Made by a program: the position numbers and the translations under genes. The notes below the pieces were generated by a model. That model saw only the letters and a list, made by a program, of their open reading frames with translations, ran no database searches and was not told the DNA's origin. Positions 15,507 through 23,807 of a stretch of DNA of 37,802 bases are shown piece after piece; position 1 is the first letter of the stretch; each line of letters starts with the position of its first letter. This DNA is from Bacteroidales bacterium (GTDB lineage: Bacteria > Bacteroidota > Bacteroidia > Bacteroidales > CAIWKO01), in the NCBI GenBank assembly GCA_023228145.1, contig JALOBU010000031.1:1-37802 (forward strand), read 5' to 3'.

Positions 15507-17621
15507 ATGTTCTGGAACCGCTACCCTTTAATTCGGTTGATGTTGCCGTTTTTGTGCGGTGTTTTGACAGAAGTGGTTTTGAGCATTCATATTTTAATTC
15601 CCCTATACGTATTCCTTTTGTTGCTGGCGCTGATGAGTGCCTTCACTTTTTTCCTACAGAAAAAGCTGGCCTTTTCGCTGCGTTGGCTGACGGGTATGCT
15701 GATAACAATTTTTTTTATTTTGGCAGGGTATCAGGTGGCAGCCCTGCGCGCTCCGGAAAATAACAATGATTTTTTTGCAAAATATACTCAAGAACCCACT
15801 TATGCGATAATCACTTTAACTGAGCCTCCCCAATTAAAAGAGAAGTCATGTAAGATGATTGCGGAAGTGAATCATGTAAGAGACAGCACCGGATGGAAAA
15901 GCACTTCAGGAAAAGCGGTGATATATTTTGAAAAAGACTCATTCTCCGAAAAATTAAAATACGGTGACAAACTTCTGATTAAGGCATTTTTTACAGAGGT
16001 TATGCCTCCTGCCAATCCTATGGAGTTCAACTATAAACAGTATCTCGCTCATCGTGGTATTTTTTATCAGGCTTATGTGAAAAGCAATACTCATTTGCTG
16101 ATTGCAGTTGATGAAGGCGGCAGCATTCCCGGCTTTGCATATCGCCTCAGGGATAAGCTTTTGAAGATACTATCTGAAGAGGGAATTTCAGGCAGCGAAT
16201 ATGCCGTGATATCTGCCATGCTGCTGGGAAATACCGACAACCTGGACCCCGAAACCATCAAGAGTTATCAGGGCAGTGGCGCCATGCACATCCTTAGTAT
16301 TTCGGGATTGCATGTCGGAGTGGTGTTTATAGTGCTGAACTTTTTATTGCAGTTTCTCGATAAATTCAGGCATGGTAAAATTCCCAAAGCCATACTTCTT
16401 CTTTTATGCATATGGCTTTATGCTCTGATAACCGGCATGTCTCCATCAGTGCTGCGCGCAACAGCCATGTTCAGTTTTGTTATCGTGGGGAAAGCATTTC
16501 GTCAACCTCCAAACATTTATAATACCCTTGCGGCATCTGCCCTGTTGTTGATTTTGTTTAATCCTTTTATCATTACGGCAGTGGGGTTTCAGCTTTCTTA
16601 CCTTGCAGTGATTGGCATAGTAACGATTTATCCTTTTATTTATAAGGCCTGGAGCCCTAAATATAAGATTATTGATAAAGTTTGGTCGTTGATTGCAGTT
16701 TCTCTTGCGGCACAACTTGCTACCTTTCCTTTGTGTTTGCTTTACTTTCATCAGTTTCCAAATTATTTTCTGTTGGCAAATATTGTAGCTGTTCCGCTCT
16801 CAGGTTTGGTAATATACCTTGGACTTGCGGCTTTAGCGTTGAGTGCCGTCCCTGTGCTGTCAGCCCTTATTTCAAAAGCGCTGGTGTTTTCATTAAAATT
16901 GCTTAATGGTTCTGTAGATTTTATTGAAAAACTTCCTTATTCTGTCTCCGATGCAATTTACATATCGTTTGCAGGAATGATACTGATTTATCTCTTGATT
17001 ATCATGTTGTCTTTTTTTCTCTATAAAAAAAGCGGAAAAGCATTCTCAGGCTCTTTGGCTGTGTTGTTCATTTTGCTCATATTTGTTTCTTTCCGCCAGG
17101 CACATTCACTGGAACAGAAATTGATTGTAGTTTACAATATCAACAAACATACTGCTGTGGATTTTGTTGATGGCCAAAGATGTTTTTTCGTTGGAGATTC
17201 CCTCTTACTGAACGATGCAAAAAAACAGGCGTTTCATATTTACAATGAAAGGGTGCACCTAAAGGTTGATGAGGTAACACCCATTATGCTGAATGCTTCA
17301 TACGAAGATTCAAAGAAAAATACTTTTTATAAAAAAGCCGGTTTTGTTTATTTTGCAGGGAAAAAGCTTGGTTTTATTAGCAAGACGGTTTTTAACACTA
17401 AGCTCATAACGCTTGATTATTTGCTTCTGCTGCAGAATGTGGATATGAAAATTGAAGACATTATGAAGCAATATAAATTTAAGCTTCTCATTATGGATGC
17501 TTCAAATTCAGTAAGAAATATTGAAAAATGGATACAGGAATGTAACAACCTGGGTATTCCATATTATGTAACAAGAAGGGCAGGAGCGTGGATTGAAAAT
17601 GTTAACCATTCGAACAAATGA
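15507..17621 (+). CDS. comEC: ComEC/Rec2 family competence protein
   Basis: This 704-residue polytopic membrane protein forms the inner-membrane channel for DNA uptake. It opens with hydrophobic segments and an OB-like extracytoplasmic stretch (about residues 90-200). The diagnostic block GAMHILSISGLHVGVVFIVL follows near 255-275, with GMSPSVLRATAMF and further membrane spans to about 520. The C-terminal 180 residues are a short soluble tail rather than a full metallo-beta-lactamase domain, a shortened form that is common in Bacteroidetes. Its stop overlaps the start of the following permease (ATGA), so the two are co-translated. Confidence 0.93.
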   Translation: MFWNRYPLIRLMLPFLCGVLTEVVLSIHILIPLYVFLLLLALMSAFTFFLQKKLAFSLRWLTGMLITIFFILAGYQVAALRAPENNNDFFAKYTQEPTYAIITLTEPPQLKEKSCKMIAEVNHVRDSTGWKSTSGKAVIYFEKDSFSEKLKYGDKLLIKAFFTEVMPPANPMEFNYKQYLAHRGIFYQAYVKSNTHLLIAVDEGGSIPGFAYRLRDKLLKILSEEGISGSEYAVISAMLLGNTDNLDPETIKSYQGSGAMHILSISGLHVGVVFIVLNFLLQFLDKFRHGKIPKAILLLLCIWLYALITGMSPSVLRATAMFSFVIVGKAFRQPPNIYNTLAASALLLILFNPFIITAVGFQLSYLAVIGIVTIYPFIYKAWSPKYKIIDKVWSLIAVSLAAQLATFPLCLLYFHQFPNYFLLANIVAVPLSGLVIYLGLAALALSAVPVLSALISKALVFSLKLLNGSVDFIEKLPYSVSDAIYISFAGMILIYLLIIMLSFFLYKKSGKAFSGSLAVLFILLIFVSFRQAHSLEQKLIVVYNINKHTAVDFVDGQRCFFVGDSLLLNDAKKQAFHIYNERVHLKVDEVTPIMLNASYEDSKKNTFYKKAGFVYFAGKKLGFISKTVFNTKLITLDYLLLLQNVDMKIEDIMKQYKFKLLIMDASNSVRNIEKWIQECNNLGIPYYVTRRAGAWIENVNHSNK

Positions 17622-18871
17622 ACCAGATTCAAATTATAACCTTAATCATTTTTGGTATTACCTATATCGGGATAATCTTTACGCGTTTGCCATGGATAAA
17701 TATTGACCGGCCTTCGGCAGCTTTTTTCGGTGCAGTGGCGATGATATTGTTTGGCGTGATAAGTTTCGAAGAAGCGATGTTCGCCATTGATTTTAATACC
17801 ATCACGCTCTTGCTGGGCACGATGATTATTATTACTACTTTGAAACTCGACGGTTTTTTTTCGCTCATAGCACACAAAACGATGGCTTTTGCAAAAAACC
17901 AGTTTCGTCTTTTGGTAATTATAACTTTTGTAACGGGCATCTCCAGCGCTTTTATGGTGAACGATGCTGTAGTGTTGTTGTTTACTCCCGTAATAATCAT
18001 GATATGCTCTTCTTACAAAATAAACCCTCTCCCTTTTTTGATTGCTGAGATTCTGGCTTCCAATGCAGGCAGCGTGATGACGATAACCGGCAACCCTCAA
18101 AACATGATTATTGGCATGAATTCACAGATACCTTATGGGCTTTTTCTCCTGCATTTATTACCGGTGGCATTTCTAAGTATGAGTGTAATTGTATTTGTTG
18201 TAAGGATGTTATATCCGGCAAACTTCAGCAATAAAACGCCTTTGAAAATTTCGGGAGACAAATTTGACTATAATTTTAAATCCATGAGAGTGTCTGTCCC
18301 GATTTTTTTCACGGTTTTAATTTTGTTTTTTACAGGGCATTATCTGAATATATCCATCCCGATGATAGCGCTCATAGGAGGTTCACTTATTCTGATTTTC
18401 GGGAAAATAAAACCATCAAAAATTATTAAGGAAGTTGACTGGGTGTTGCTTTTGTTTTTTGTATCTTTATTTATTGTGGTGAAAGCTGTCGAAAATGCAG
18501 GGCTGATGGCTTATCTTGTATCTTCAAACCCGCTTGCAGATAATATGTCTGGAGTTTTAACGCTGCATGGTATTTCGTTTGTCGCTTCACAAATAGTCAG
18601 CAATGTTCCGTTCACCATTGCGATATTGCCACTGATGAAAAGCATACATTCCGATGTATTATGGCTGGCACTGGCCTCGGCATCAACACTGGCAGGTAAT
18701 GCAACCATCATTGGCGCCATGGCAAACCTGATTGTGATTGAATCGGCAAAAAATTACAATATCAAAATAAAGTTTTTCGAATTTTTTAAGGCAGGCATCA
18801 TCACAACATTATTAACCTTTATTATATCTTTAGGAGTACTATGGACTGAAATGTTGCTGGGAGTGTTGTAA
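17618..18871 (+). CDS. ArsB/SLC13-type anion or sodium-coupled permease
   Basis: This 417-residue membrane protein of the ion transporter superfamily has about 11 predicted membrane segments. The two inverted-repeat signatures are visible: MVNDAVVLLFTP then GSVMTITGNPQNMIIG in the first half, and VSNVPFTIAILPL then ASTLAGNATIIGAMANLIV in the second. Family members carry anions such as arsenite, dicarboxylates or sulfate, or exchange sodium and protons. The substrate cannot be told from sequence. It overlaps comEC by 4 bp; a functional link with DNA uptake is not implied by the family. Confidence 0.85.
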   Translation: MNQIQIITLIIFGITYIGIIFTRLPWINIDRPSAAFFGAVAMILFGVISFEEAMFAIDFNTITLLLGTMIIITTLKLDGFFSLIAHKTMAFAKNQFRLLVIITFVTGISSAFMVNDAVVLLFTPVIIMICSSYKINPLPFLIAEILASNAGSVMTITGNPQNMIIGMNSQIPYGLFLLHLLPVAFLSMSVIVFVVRMLYPANFSNKTPLKISGDKFDYNFKSMRVSVPIFFTVLILFFTGHYLNISIPMIALIGGSLILIFGKIKPSKIIKEVDWVLLLFFVSLFIVVKAVENAGLMAYLVSSNPLADNMSGVLTLHGISFVASQIVSNVPFTIAILPLMKSIHSDVLWLALASASTLAGNATIIGAMANLIVIESAKNYNIKIKFFEFFKAGIITTLLTFIISLGVLWTEMLLGVL

Positions 18872-18875
18872 TGCT

Positions 18876-19499
18876 CTATTTGCAATGCTTTACGAAAAAC
18901 CTTCCCACTTTAAATCCTGCAATTCCGTATGCATTTTTAATTTTCAGCTGCATATCTTTCATCTCTGCATTGTTCTGAGCTATACCAGTCACATCTGACA
19001 TTTCAAATGTTGCTTTCACCTGGCTGTTATCAGAAGTTTTTACGATGCTGAAAGTAAGGTTAATGTATGTGTCCCTGTTGGTGCCTCCGGCACCGGCATA
19101 ATAACCGGGCTCGGTTTTGGTAGTAGTAACAATAAGTGTGTATTCGGTATTGTCATCATCTTTGCTGAGTTCTATGCCGATTTTTTTAACTCCGGTATTG
19201 AACTGTTCAATGAACTTGGGCTCGTAATTGTCTTTTCTGTCAGAAACCCACTTAGCTGCAAATTTATCATAATCAGGGGCTTTCCTGAATGAAGCACGTT
19301 TCTGTTGCAGGTATTGCTCTTCCGTGAAATCACCTACTTTCATGCCTTCATATACAAATTCTACCGTGATGATTTTTTGCTCTTTTAGTATGCTGAGGTC
19401 TCCGTCAAGATTTTCCACTTCCTGTGCATGGGATAATTTGCACACATTGGAAATTATAATGCAAAACAGGCACGACAAGATGAATTTGAAAGTTTTCAT
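18876..19499 (-). CDS. Secreted protein of unknown function
   Basis: This 207-residue protein has a signal peptide (MKTFKFILSCLFCIIISNVC, cleavage after SHAQ). A cysteine at residue 13 or 20 does not sit in a clear lipobox. The mature part is mostly beta-strand: VEFVYEGMKVGDFTEEQYLQ, TEYTLIVTTTKTEPGYYAGA and INLTFSIVKTSDNSQVKATF. This looks like a small periplasmic or surface beta-sandwich common in Bacteroidetes, but I do not recognise the family. It converges with the permease gene, with only 4 bp between the stops and no room for a terminator. Confidence 0.85.
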   Translation of the reverse strand: MKTFKFILSCLFCIIISNVCKLSHAQEVENLDGDLSILKEQKIITVEFVYEGMKVGDFTEEQYLQQKRASFRKAPDYDKFAAKWVSDRKDNYEPKFIEQFNTGVKKIGIELSKDDDNTEYTLIVTTTKTEPGYYAGAGGTNRDTYINLTFSIVKTSDNSQVKATFEMSDVTGIAQNNAEMKDMQLKIKNAYGIAGFKVGRFFVKHCK

Positions 19500-19632
19500 A
19501 AAAATTTTGTTTAATAATATGTTAAAAGTATTTTTTACAAATGTACAATATGTTTAAAATTATAAAAAGAATAAATTAAAAAATTATGTGATTAAAAGAT
19601 GTTTTTAATTTTTTAATTGTTTTAAAGTTAGC

Positions 19633-19728
19633 ATATTACATATGTGTATGTAATATTGTTTTAATATAGATCGGACGTGAAAATACCCTGATATATTTGC
19701 TGAGAAGTTTGTTAAACTTCGCAGCAAA
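19633..19728. repeat. Two hairpins left of the element boundary
   Basis: ATATTACATA TGTG TATGTAATAT (19633-19656) is a perfect 10-bp stem. TTTGCTGAGAAGTTT GTT AAACTTCGCAGCAAA (19696-19728) is a 15-bp stem with one mismatch. They occupy the otherwise empty 19500-19740 stretch. They may be terminators or protein sites; no T run follows either. Confidence 0.5.
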
Positions 19729-19739
19729 TACGTGTTTCA

Positions 19740-19767
19740 TAATAAAAAAGAGGGCATTTCCCTCTTT
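19740..19767 (-). terminator. tRNA-type terminator
   Basis: AAAGAGGG (19747-19754) pairs with CCCTCTTT (19760-19767) around a 5-nt loop. On the minus strand it is followed by TTTTTTATT. It lies directly downstream of the tRNA-like 3' end at 19768-19792, as a tRNA gene terminator would. Confidence 0.7.
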
Positions 19768-19792
19768 GTAGTGACCCCGGGGGGACTCTAAT
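19768..19792 (-). other. Probable attachment site: displaced 3' end of a tRNA gene
   Basis: The minus strand reads TTAGAGTCCCCCCGGGGTCA, then CTAC. It fits a tRNA 3' end: T-loop (TTCGAGT with one change), T-stem CCCCC, acceptor strand CGGGGTC and discriminator A. A terminator follows at once. No tRNA body is present on the right; instead an integrase starts about 170 bp away. This is the layout left by integration into a tRNA 3' end, with the intact tRNA expected at the far end of the element, outside the window. The tRNA identity cannot be read. Confidence 0.5.
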
Positions 19793-19910
19793 GACTGCAC
19801 CATATTTTTTCAATTTACATTAATTTTCTTATATATCAAGGCTTTTGGCAATTTTGCAAAATCACCGAAAGAACCAAAAAGTGGATAAAATGTTGAAAAT
19901 GTTTTACCCT

Positions 19911-19944
19911 TTTGTTTTACCCCTTATTTTTTTTTGTATCTTTG
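19911..19944 (+). promoter_or_regulatory. Integrase promoter
   Basis: TTTG (19911-19914), a 22-bp gap, and TATCTTTG (19937-19944). The gap is at the long end of the accepted range. It lies 16 bp before the ATG at 19961 and rules out the in-frame TTG at 19934 as the start. Confidence 0.6.
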
Positions 19945-19960
19945 TAGAAAATCAACGAAA

Positions 19961-21202
19961 ATGGCTACAGTCAAGGTAATCAGAAAATCTGAAAAAACAA
20001 ATAATAGTAAACAGGCGCCCTTATATTTAAGAATTATTAAGGACCGCAAACCAAAATATGTGGCCTTGGGTATTTTACTTAAAAAAGAAGAATGGGATGA
20101 AGGTAAATCCAGAGTGACCAAAAAACATTATAATTCAGGGTATTTGAATAAGTACATTGCTAAAAAAGTTCTCGAAGCTGAGACACTAAGCCTTGATCTG
20201 GATAAGGGAACAAAATTCATTACTTCCAAAAAGATAAAGGAAGACATTATGGGAAAGCCGCCAACGGATTTCTTTATCTATGCACAGAAATTTATTACAA
20301 TGTATGAAAACTCCAGAAGTTACGGTGTGTATAAGAAAGTAAAAACGGTTGTTGATAAATTGAAGAAATATAATAATGATGCCCCTTTGATGATAAATGA
20401 AATTGATTATACCTTTCTTAAAAAATATGAAGATTATTTAGTGAAAAAGAAAAAAAATGGTCAGAATACCATCACCAGTAATTTTAAGGTCATCAGGAAA
20501 CTCATCAATGAGGCCGTCAATGAGAATATCATTACGCGTAATGATAACCCTTTTTATAAGATCAAGTTAAAGAATGAACCATCTAAAAGGGAATTTCTTA
20601 CCGAAGAAGAACTTGAAACCATTGAAAAACTTAATTTACCGGTGGGCACCAATATCTGCGATTATCGCAATGCTTATGTTTTTGCCACGTATGCCGGTGG
20701 TTTGCGAATTTCTGACATTCTCCAACTCAAATGGCAAAATTTTGATGGCGAACGCCTTAATCTGATAATGGCCAAGACAAACCGTCAGTTAAACATTAAA
20801 TTGCCTGGCAAAGCTATTGAGATCATCAATATTTATAAAAAGGAAGACAGCAAGTCTGAGCATTTTATTTTCCCTTTCCTTCGTAATGACAAAGATTATT
20901 CATCGCCCAAGGTGCTTCTTAATTCTTTGTCTTCTGCCACTACCATGGCCAATCATGCTTTGATTAAAATTGCTAAAAAAGCAAAAATAAAGAAACATTT
21001 GAGCTTTCATACAAGCCGTCATACTTTTGCTACCCGGGCGCTTCGTAAGGGCATCAGGATAGAGTACGTTTCAAAATTATTGGGCCATGCAAGTATCAAG
21101 GAAACCCAGGTCTATGCTAAGATCGTAAATGAAGAACTTGACAAGGCAATGGAAGTTTTTGATATAGTACCTTTAAAACCCGAAGAGAATAAAAAGGAAT
21201 AA
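19961..21202 (+). CDS. Tyrosine recombinase / integrase
   Basis: From the ATG at 19961 this is a 413-residue phage/ICE-type integrase. It has an N-terminal arm-binding domain (KVIRKSEKTNNSKQAPLYLR), a SAM-like core-binding domain (about 95-200) and a C-terminal catalytic domain. The active-site residues are present: Arg in YAGGLRISDIL, His-x-x-Arg in FHTSRHTFATR, His in LLGHASI and the nucleophile Tyr in TQVYAK. It catalyses integration and excision of the element by a covalent Tyr-DNA intermediate. It is the first gene inside the tRNA-like attachment site, pointing into the element. An upstream in-frame TTG would add nine residues but overlaps the promoter. Confidence 0.95.
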   Translation: MATVKVIRKSEKTNNSKQAPLYLRIIKDRKPKYVALGILLKKEEWDEGKSRVTKKHYNSGYLNKYIAKKVLEAETLSLDLDKGTKFITSKKIKEDIMGKPPTDFFIYAQKFITMYENSRSYGVYKKVKTVVDKLKKYNNDAPLMINEIDYTFLKKYEDYLVKKKKNGQNTITSNFKVIRKLINEAVNENIITRNDNPFYKIKLKNEPSKREFLTEEELETIEKLNLPVGTNICDYRNAYVFATYAGGLRISDILQLKWQNFDGERLNLIMAKTNRQLNIKLPGKAIEIINIYKKEDSKSEHFIFPFLRNDKDYSSPKVLLNSLSSATTMANHALIKIAKKAKIKKHLSFHTSRHTFATRALRKGIRIEYVSKLLGHASIKETQVYAKIVNEELDKAMEVFDIVPLKPEENKKE

Positions 21203-21217
21203 AAATATTATCCGGGT

Positions 21218-22288
21218 TTATTTCGTGAACTTCTTCATCAGTTCACAGGCCTGAAACCAGTAAAAGAATGCCTCAGGGTTTGTCTTTTTCAGTTTGTTTA
21301 GCTTCGTGTTGAATGGCTGGTCGATGATGGCGTCCCTGATTTGTTCCGGTTGAACATATTTTTCGATATGTGTTTTATCCGATCTTACCAGGCTTGACAG
21401 GTATGCTGCCTTGGCTGCATCGGGAATTGCTCTTTCAATATGATATGGCTCGGAGAATATATATGCTCGCACCCGGTTTATCCCCTCCAGCAATGCTGCA
21501 AAATCGCCTTTACCGTCCTGGCCTCTGGTGCTGATGCATAAGGCAGTCTGATAAATATCTTCGAGAACATCATCCGCGCTGATTTGCAAGCCACGGTATT
21601 TAGCTTCTGTCAAGGCAAATTCATGGAAAGTTCTCCGAACAGTTTCCATATCTTCAGCCTTGTCAAACAACATCCCTATGTCATACAACTGCTTACATAT
21701 TTCCATCGCGGTGCTGTTGCCTCCCTTTGTATATGTGACTCCCGTTGTGTTAGGTGCAAAAGCTGTCATTTTATCACCGAGTATGTCTTCGAACCCTGGC
21801 ACATTCACTTCTAAAGCATCAGCGGTATTCAGAATAAAGGGGGTGGCTATCTTCACCTTTTTTAAATGCCTGTATTTTGGTGTTTCATAAAGCACATCCA
21901 GCAACACATAATCCAGATCAAGTGCTGTTTTATGTACAGGCTCATAATAAAACTTGAAGTGTGCTTTGTCGATCTCCGACTTTGCCTTCCGGCCCTGCTC
22001 TTCAGTTTTTACGAAACCTTTGTTTAAAACAGCCTTTTCAACTTTGGGTAATAATGCTATATGCTCCGGTACAACGATGTCAATATCAATGGATAGTCTT
22101 TTAGTGCTTCCGCTGAGCAGCATCAGTGCGGTTCCGCCCTTGAAAACAAATTCTATCCCGCTTTCGCTGAGTCCTTCTAACACAGCAAAAGCCCTGCAGA
22201 CTTTTTCTATCAGGGTTTTATCGGCATTCCTGTTTTTTACAGACACCTCGTTAAGCCATCCTATGCTAAATGTTTTTTGATCTATCAT
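21218..22288 (-). CDS. AbiEii/AbiGii-type nucleotidyltransferase toxin
   Basis: This 356-residue member of the nucleotidyltransferase toxin family of type IV toxin-antitoxin or abortive-infection systems has the signature FVFKGGTALMLL (Gly51-Gly52) followed by LSIDIDIVV (Asp68, Asp70), the catalytic metal pair. The rest is a helical domain ending in a basic tail. AbiEii-like enzymes block growth on phage infection; characterised relatives act as GTP-binding or tRNA nucleotidyltransferases. It is co-directional with and about 25 bp downstream of the antitoxin-like gene, with an operator-like hairpin in the gap. It converges with the integrase. Confidence 0.9.
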   Translation of the reverse strand: MIDQKTFSIGWLNEVSVKNRNADKTLIEKVCRAFAVLEGLSESGIEFVFKGGTALMLLSGSTKRLSIDIDIVVPEHIALLPKVEKAVLNKGFVKTEEQGRKAKSEIDKAHFKFYYEPVHKTALDLDYVLLDVLYETPKYRHLKKVKIATPFILNTADALEVNVPGFEDILGDKMTAFAPNTTGVTYTKGGNSTAMEICKQLYDIGMLFDKAEDMETVRRTFHEFALTEAKYRGLQISADDVLEDIYQTALCISTRGQDGKGDFAALLEGINRVRAYIFSEPYHIERAIPDAAKAAYLSSLVRSDKTHIEKYVQPEQIRDAIIDQPFNTKLNKLKKTNPEAFFYWFQACELMKKFTK

Positions 22289-22291
22289 GTT

Positions 22292-22326
22292 TCAAATTAT
22301 CGGCAGCAAACACTACTTTGCTGCCA
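22292..22326. repeat. Operator-like repeat and hairpin between the AbiE genes
   Basis: TCAAATTATCGGCAGCAAA occurs here and again just upstream of the antitoxin gene (23075-23093). Here it runs into a perfect hairpin, GGCAGCAAA and TTTGCTGCC with a 6-nt loop, which overlaps the antitoxin stop codon. It may be a second operator or an RNA element setting toxin output. Coordinates are within 1-2 bp. Confidence 0.6.
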
Positions 22327-23068
22327 GCTTATTTGATATTAAAAAATTCTTTAATTCTGATTTCTTTCTCTTGCGGTCAGCGTATCTGAGCATCTTACCG
22401 GTATTAATGGGGTAACGCTCAAAGGCATTTGTAAAAATATGCAGCATTTCGGAGCCGTGCAGCGATTCAAATTCTTCCTCGAAATAAACATCCACAAGTA
22501 TTTTCTCAATGCTGGCTGTTGTGATTCCGTCAACTTCATAAACAGGTGACTCGCTGACCAGCGCTTTAACGATGATAGGATCTTTTGAATGTATTACATA
22601 AGTATCCATGACTTCCTTGTCAGGCAACAGGAAAACATTTTTGTACTTATCCTGTAAACTGTGAAATACAGATTCTGTCCCATCCCGTTCCACATCCACA
22701 ATAGTAAGTTTGAGAGAGGGTAGATGCTGCGAAAGCCCGCGTATTTGTTCCGCATCCCAGAGACAGAATTTTAAAAAAGGAAATGATTTTTTTAAATGTT
22801 TGTCAAGTTTCCTGATCAGTGGTGAAAGTTCCGGCTCAAATGTCTTTTCCTTGCCTATCCTGAACTGTCCTCTCCCTGTTCTCGTCAAAACGCCTTTCCC
22901 GATAAGGTAGTGTACCCTCCAGTTCAGAGTATTCCGCTTGATGCTGCCTTCCCTGCTAATATAATATGCTTCCAGGTCCCTGGTGGTAAAGACTTTCTTT
23001 TTCCGGAAATAGGAGAGGAGTTGTTTTATGTGATCTATTGTTTCGATTGCTTTTTTATTTTGCCACAA
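22313..23068 (-). CDS. AbiEi-type antitoxin / transcriptional regulator
   Basis: This 251-residue protein starts at a TTG. It has an N-terminal winged-helix domain (IDHIKQLLSYFRKKKVFTTR, then GSIKRNTLNWRVHYLIGKGV) with the basic wing LTRTGRGQFRIG. A larger C-terminal domain (about 85-251) is typical of AbiEi-family antitoxins. Such proteins neutralise the toxin and repress their own promoter by binding inverted repeats. A 19-bp repeat lies 7 bp upstream of the start and recurs before the toxin gene, which fits autoregulation. The TTG start is the first possible one after that site and leaves almost no leader. Confidence 0.85.
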   Translation of the reverse strand: MWQNKKAIETIDHIKQLLSYFRKKKVFTTRDLEAYYISREGSIKRNTLNWRVHYLIGKGVLTRTGRGQFRIGKEKTFEPELSPLIRKLDKHLKKSFPFLKFCLWDAEQIRGLSQHLPSLKLTIVDVERDGTESVFHSLQDKYKNVFLLPDKEVMDTYVIHSKDPIIVKALVSESPVYEVDGITTASIEKILVDVYFEEEFESLHGSEMLHIFTNAFERYPINTGKMLRYADRKRKKSELKNFLISNKLAAK

Positions 23069-23074
23069 ATATAA

Positions 23075-23093
23075 TCAAATTATCGGCAGCAAA
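23075..23093. promoter_or_regulatory. Probable AbiEi operator
   Basis: TCAAATTATCGGCAGCAAA is identical to the copy at about 22292-22310 and forms an imperfect inverted repeat with the following TGATTTTATTGCC. It sits directly upstream of the antitoxin start. Confidence 0.6.
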
Positions 23094-23301
23094 ATGATTT
23101 TATTGCCAAAATATTGTTCTTTAACTCCGTATCTTACAATTTATTAATTGATTACGTTTATTTTGAATCAAAATAGTTAGCTGCAATTTAATTTTACAAG
23201 TATATATGTTTTTCGATACTAAAATTATATTTTTGTAAATGTCTTTGCAGGCCTGGTGAGACTTTCATTTACTATTGTTAAACATTTAAAAATTTAAAAT
23301 C

Positions 23302-23586
23302 ATGGAAGTAATCACTATGGAAGCTATGGCCTTTAATCAGATCATGGCTCGTTTCGACAAGCTCGAACAATTTATCGAAGAGAAAAAAAAGATTCAACCT
23401 TTAAATGAAACCTGGTTGAATATTGATGAAACTTGCCGATTTCTTAAAGTTTCAAAACGCACACTTCAAACCTATCGTGACAACGGAAAATTAAGTTTTT
23501 CGCAGATCGGGGGTAAAATTTATTTCAAAGCCAGTGACATAGAAGATCACCTGAAAAAAAACTATTTCAAGGCATTCAATAAATAA
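23302..23586 (+). CDS. Small HTH protein, excisionase-like (copy 1)
   Basis: This 94-residue protein has a MerR/excisionase-type helix-turn-helix: WLNIDETCRFLKVSKRTLQT, then YRDNGKLSFSQIGGKIYFKA (residues about 36-82). The N-terminal 30 residues are a likely coiled coil. Such small proteins bind DNA to direct excision or regulate element genes. A paralogue at 25163-25444 is nearly identical across the HTH. A TATTTTTG -7 element lies at 23228-23235, about 70 bp upstream, and a strong terminator follows at 23609. Confidence 0.85.
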   Translation: MEVITMEAMAFNQIMARFDKLEQFIEEKKKIQPLNETWLNIDETCRFLKVSKRTLQTYRDNGKLSFSQIGGKIYFKASDIEDHLKKNYFKAFNK

Positions 23587-23608
23587 ATTTTCTTAATTGT
23601 TCCTTCTC

Positions 23609-23636
23609 AAAACATCCTGCCGGCGGGATGTTTTTG
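23609..23636 (+). terminator. Terminator after HTH copy 1
   Basis: AAAACATCC (23609-23617) pairs with GGATGTTTT (23626-23634) around TGCCGGCG, followed by Ts. It isolates this HTH gene from the next. Confidence 0.8.
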
Positions 23637-23669
23637 GTTCCTTTCTTTAAAAATTCCATCCGTTTTTTT

Positions 23670-23768
23670 GTTGATAATTTCTTATTTCTCATTTTCAACC
23701 CCTTATCAACCTTATCAACCTAATCACCTAATTACCTTTTAGTTGCGTAGCAACAAATATTTATCAAC
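23670..23768. repeat. TTATCAAC cluster with a small hairpin
   Basis: TTATCAAC occurs at 23703-23710, 23712-23719 and 23761-23768, and inverted at 23670-23677. GTTGCGTAGCAAC at 23742-23754 is a 5-bp stem. The cluster precedes the gene at 23808 and could bind an element protein; the word resembles a DnaA box only loosely. Confidence 0.4.
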
Positions 23769-23807
23769 ATCCTTTTTCCTTCCTTTTCTCTGCTGTAATT
23801 TTGTAAA

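Noticed and set aside
23703..23768. TTATCAAC words as DnaA boxes
   Set aside because: They differ from the TTATNCACA consensus at a key position in every copy.
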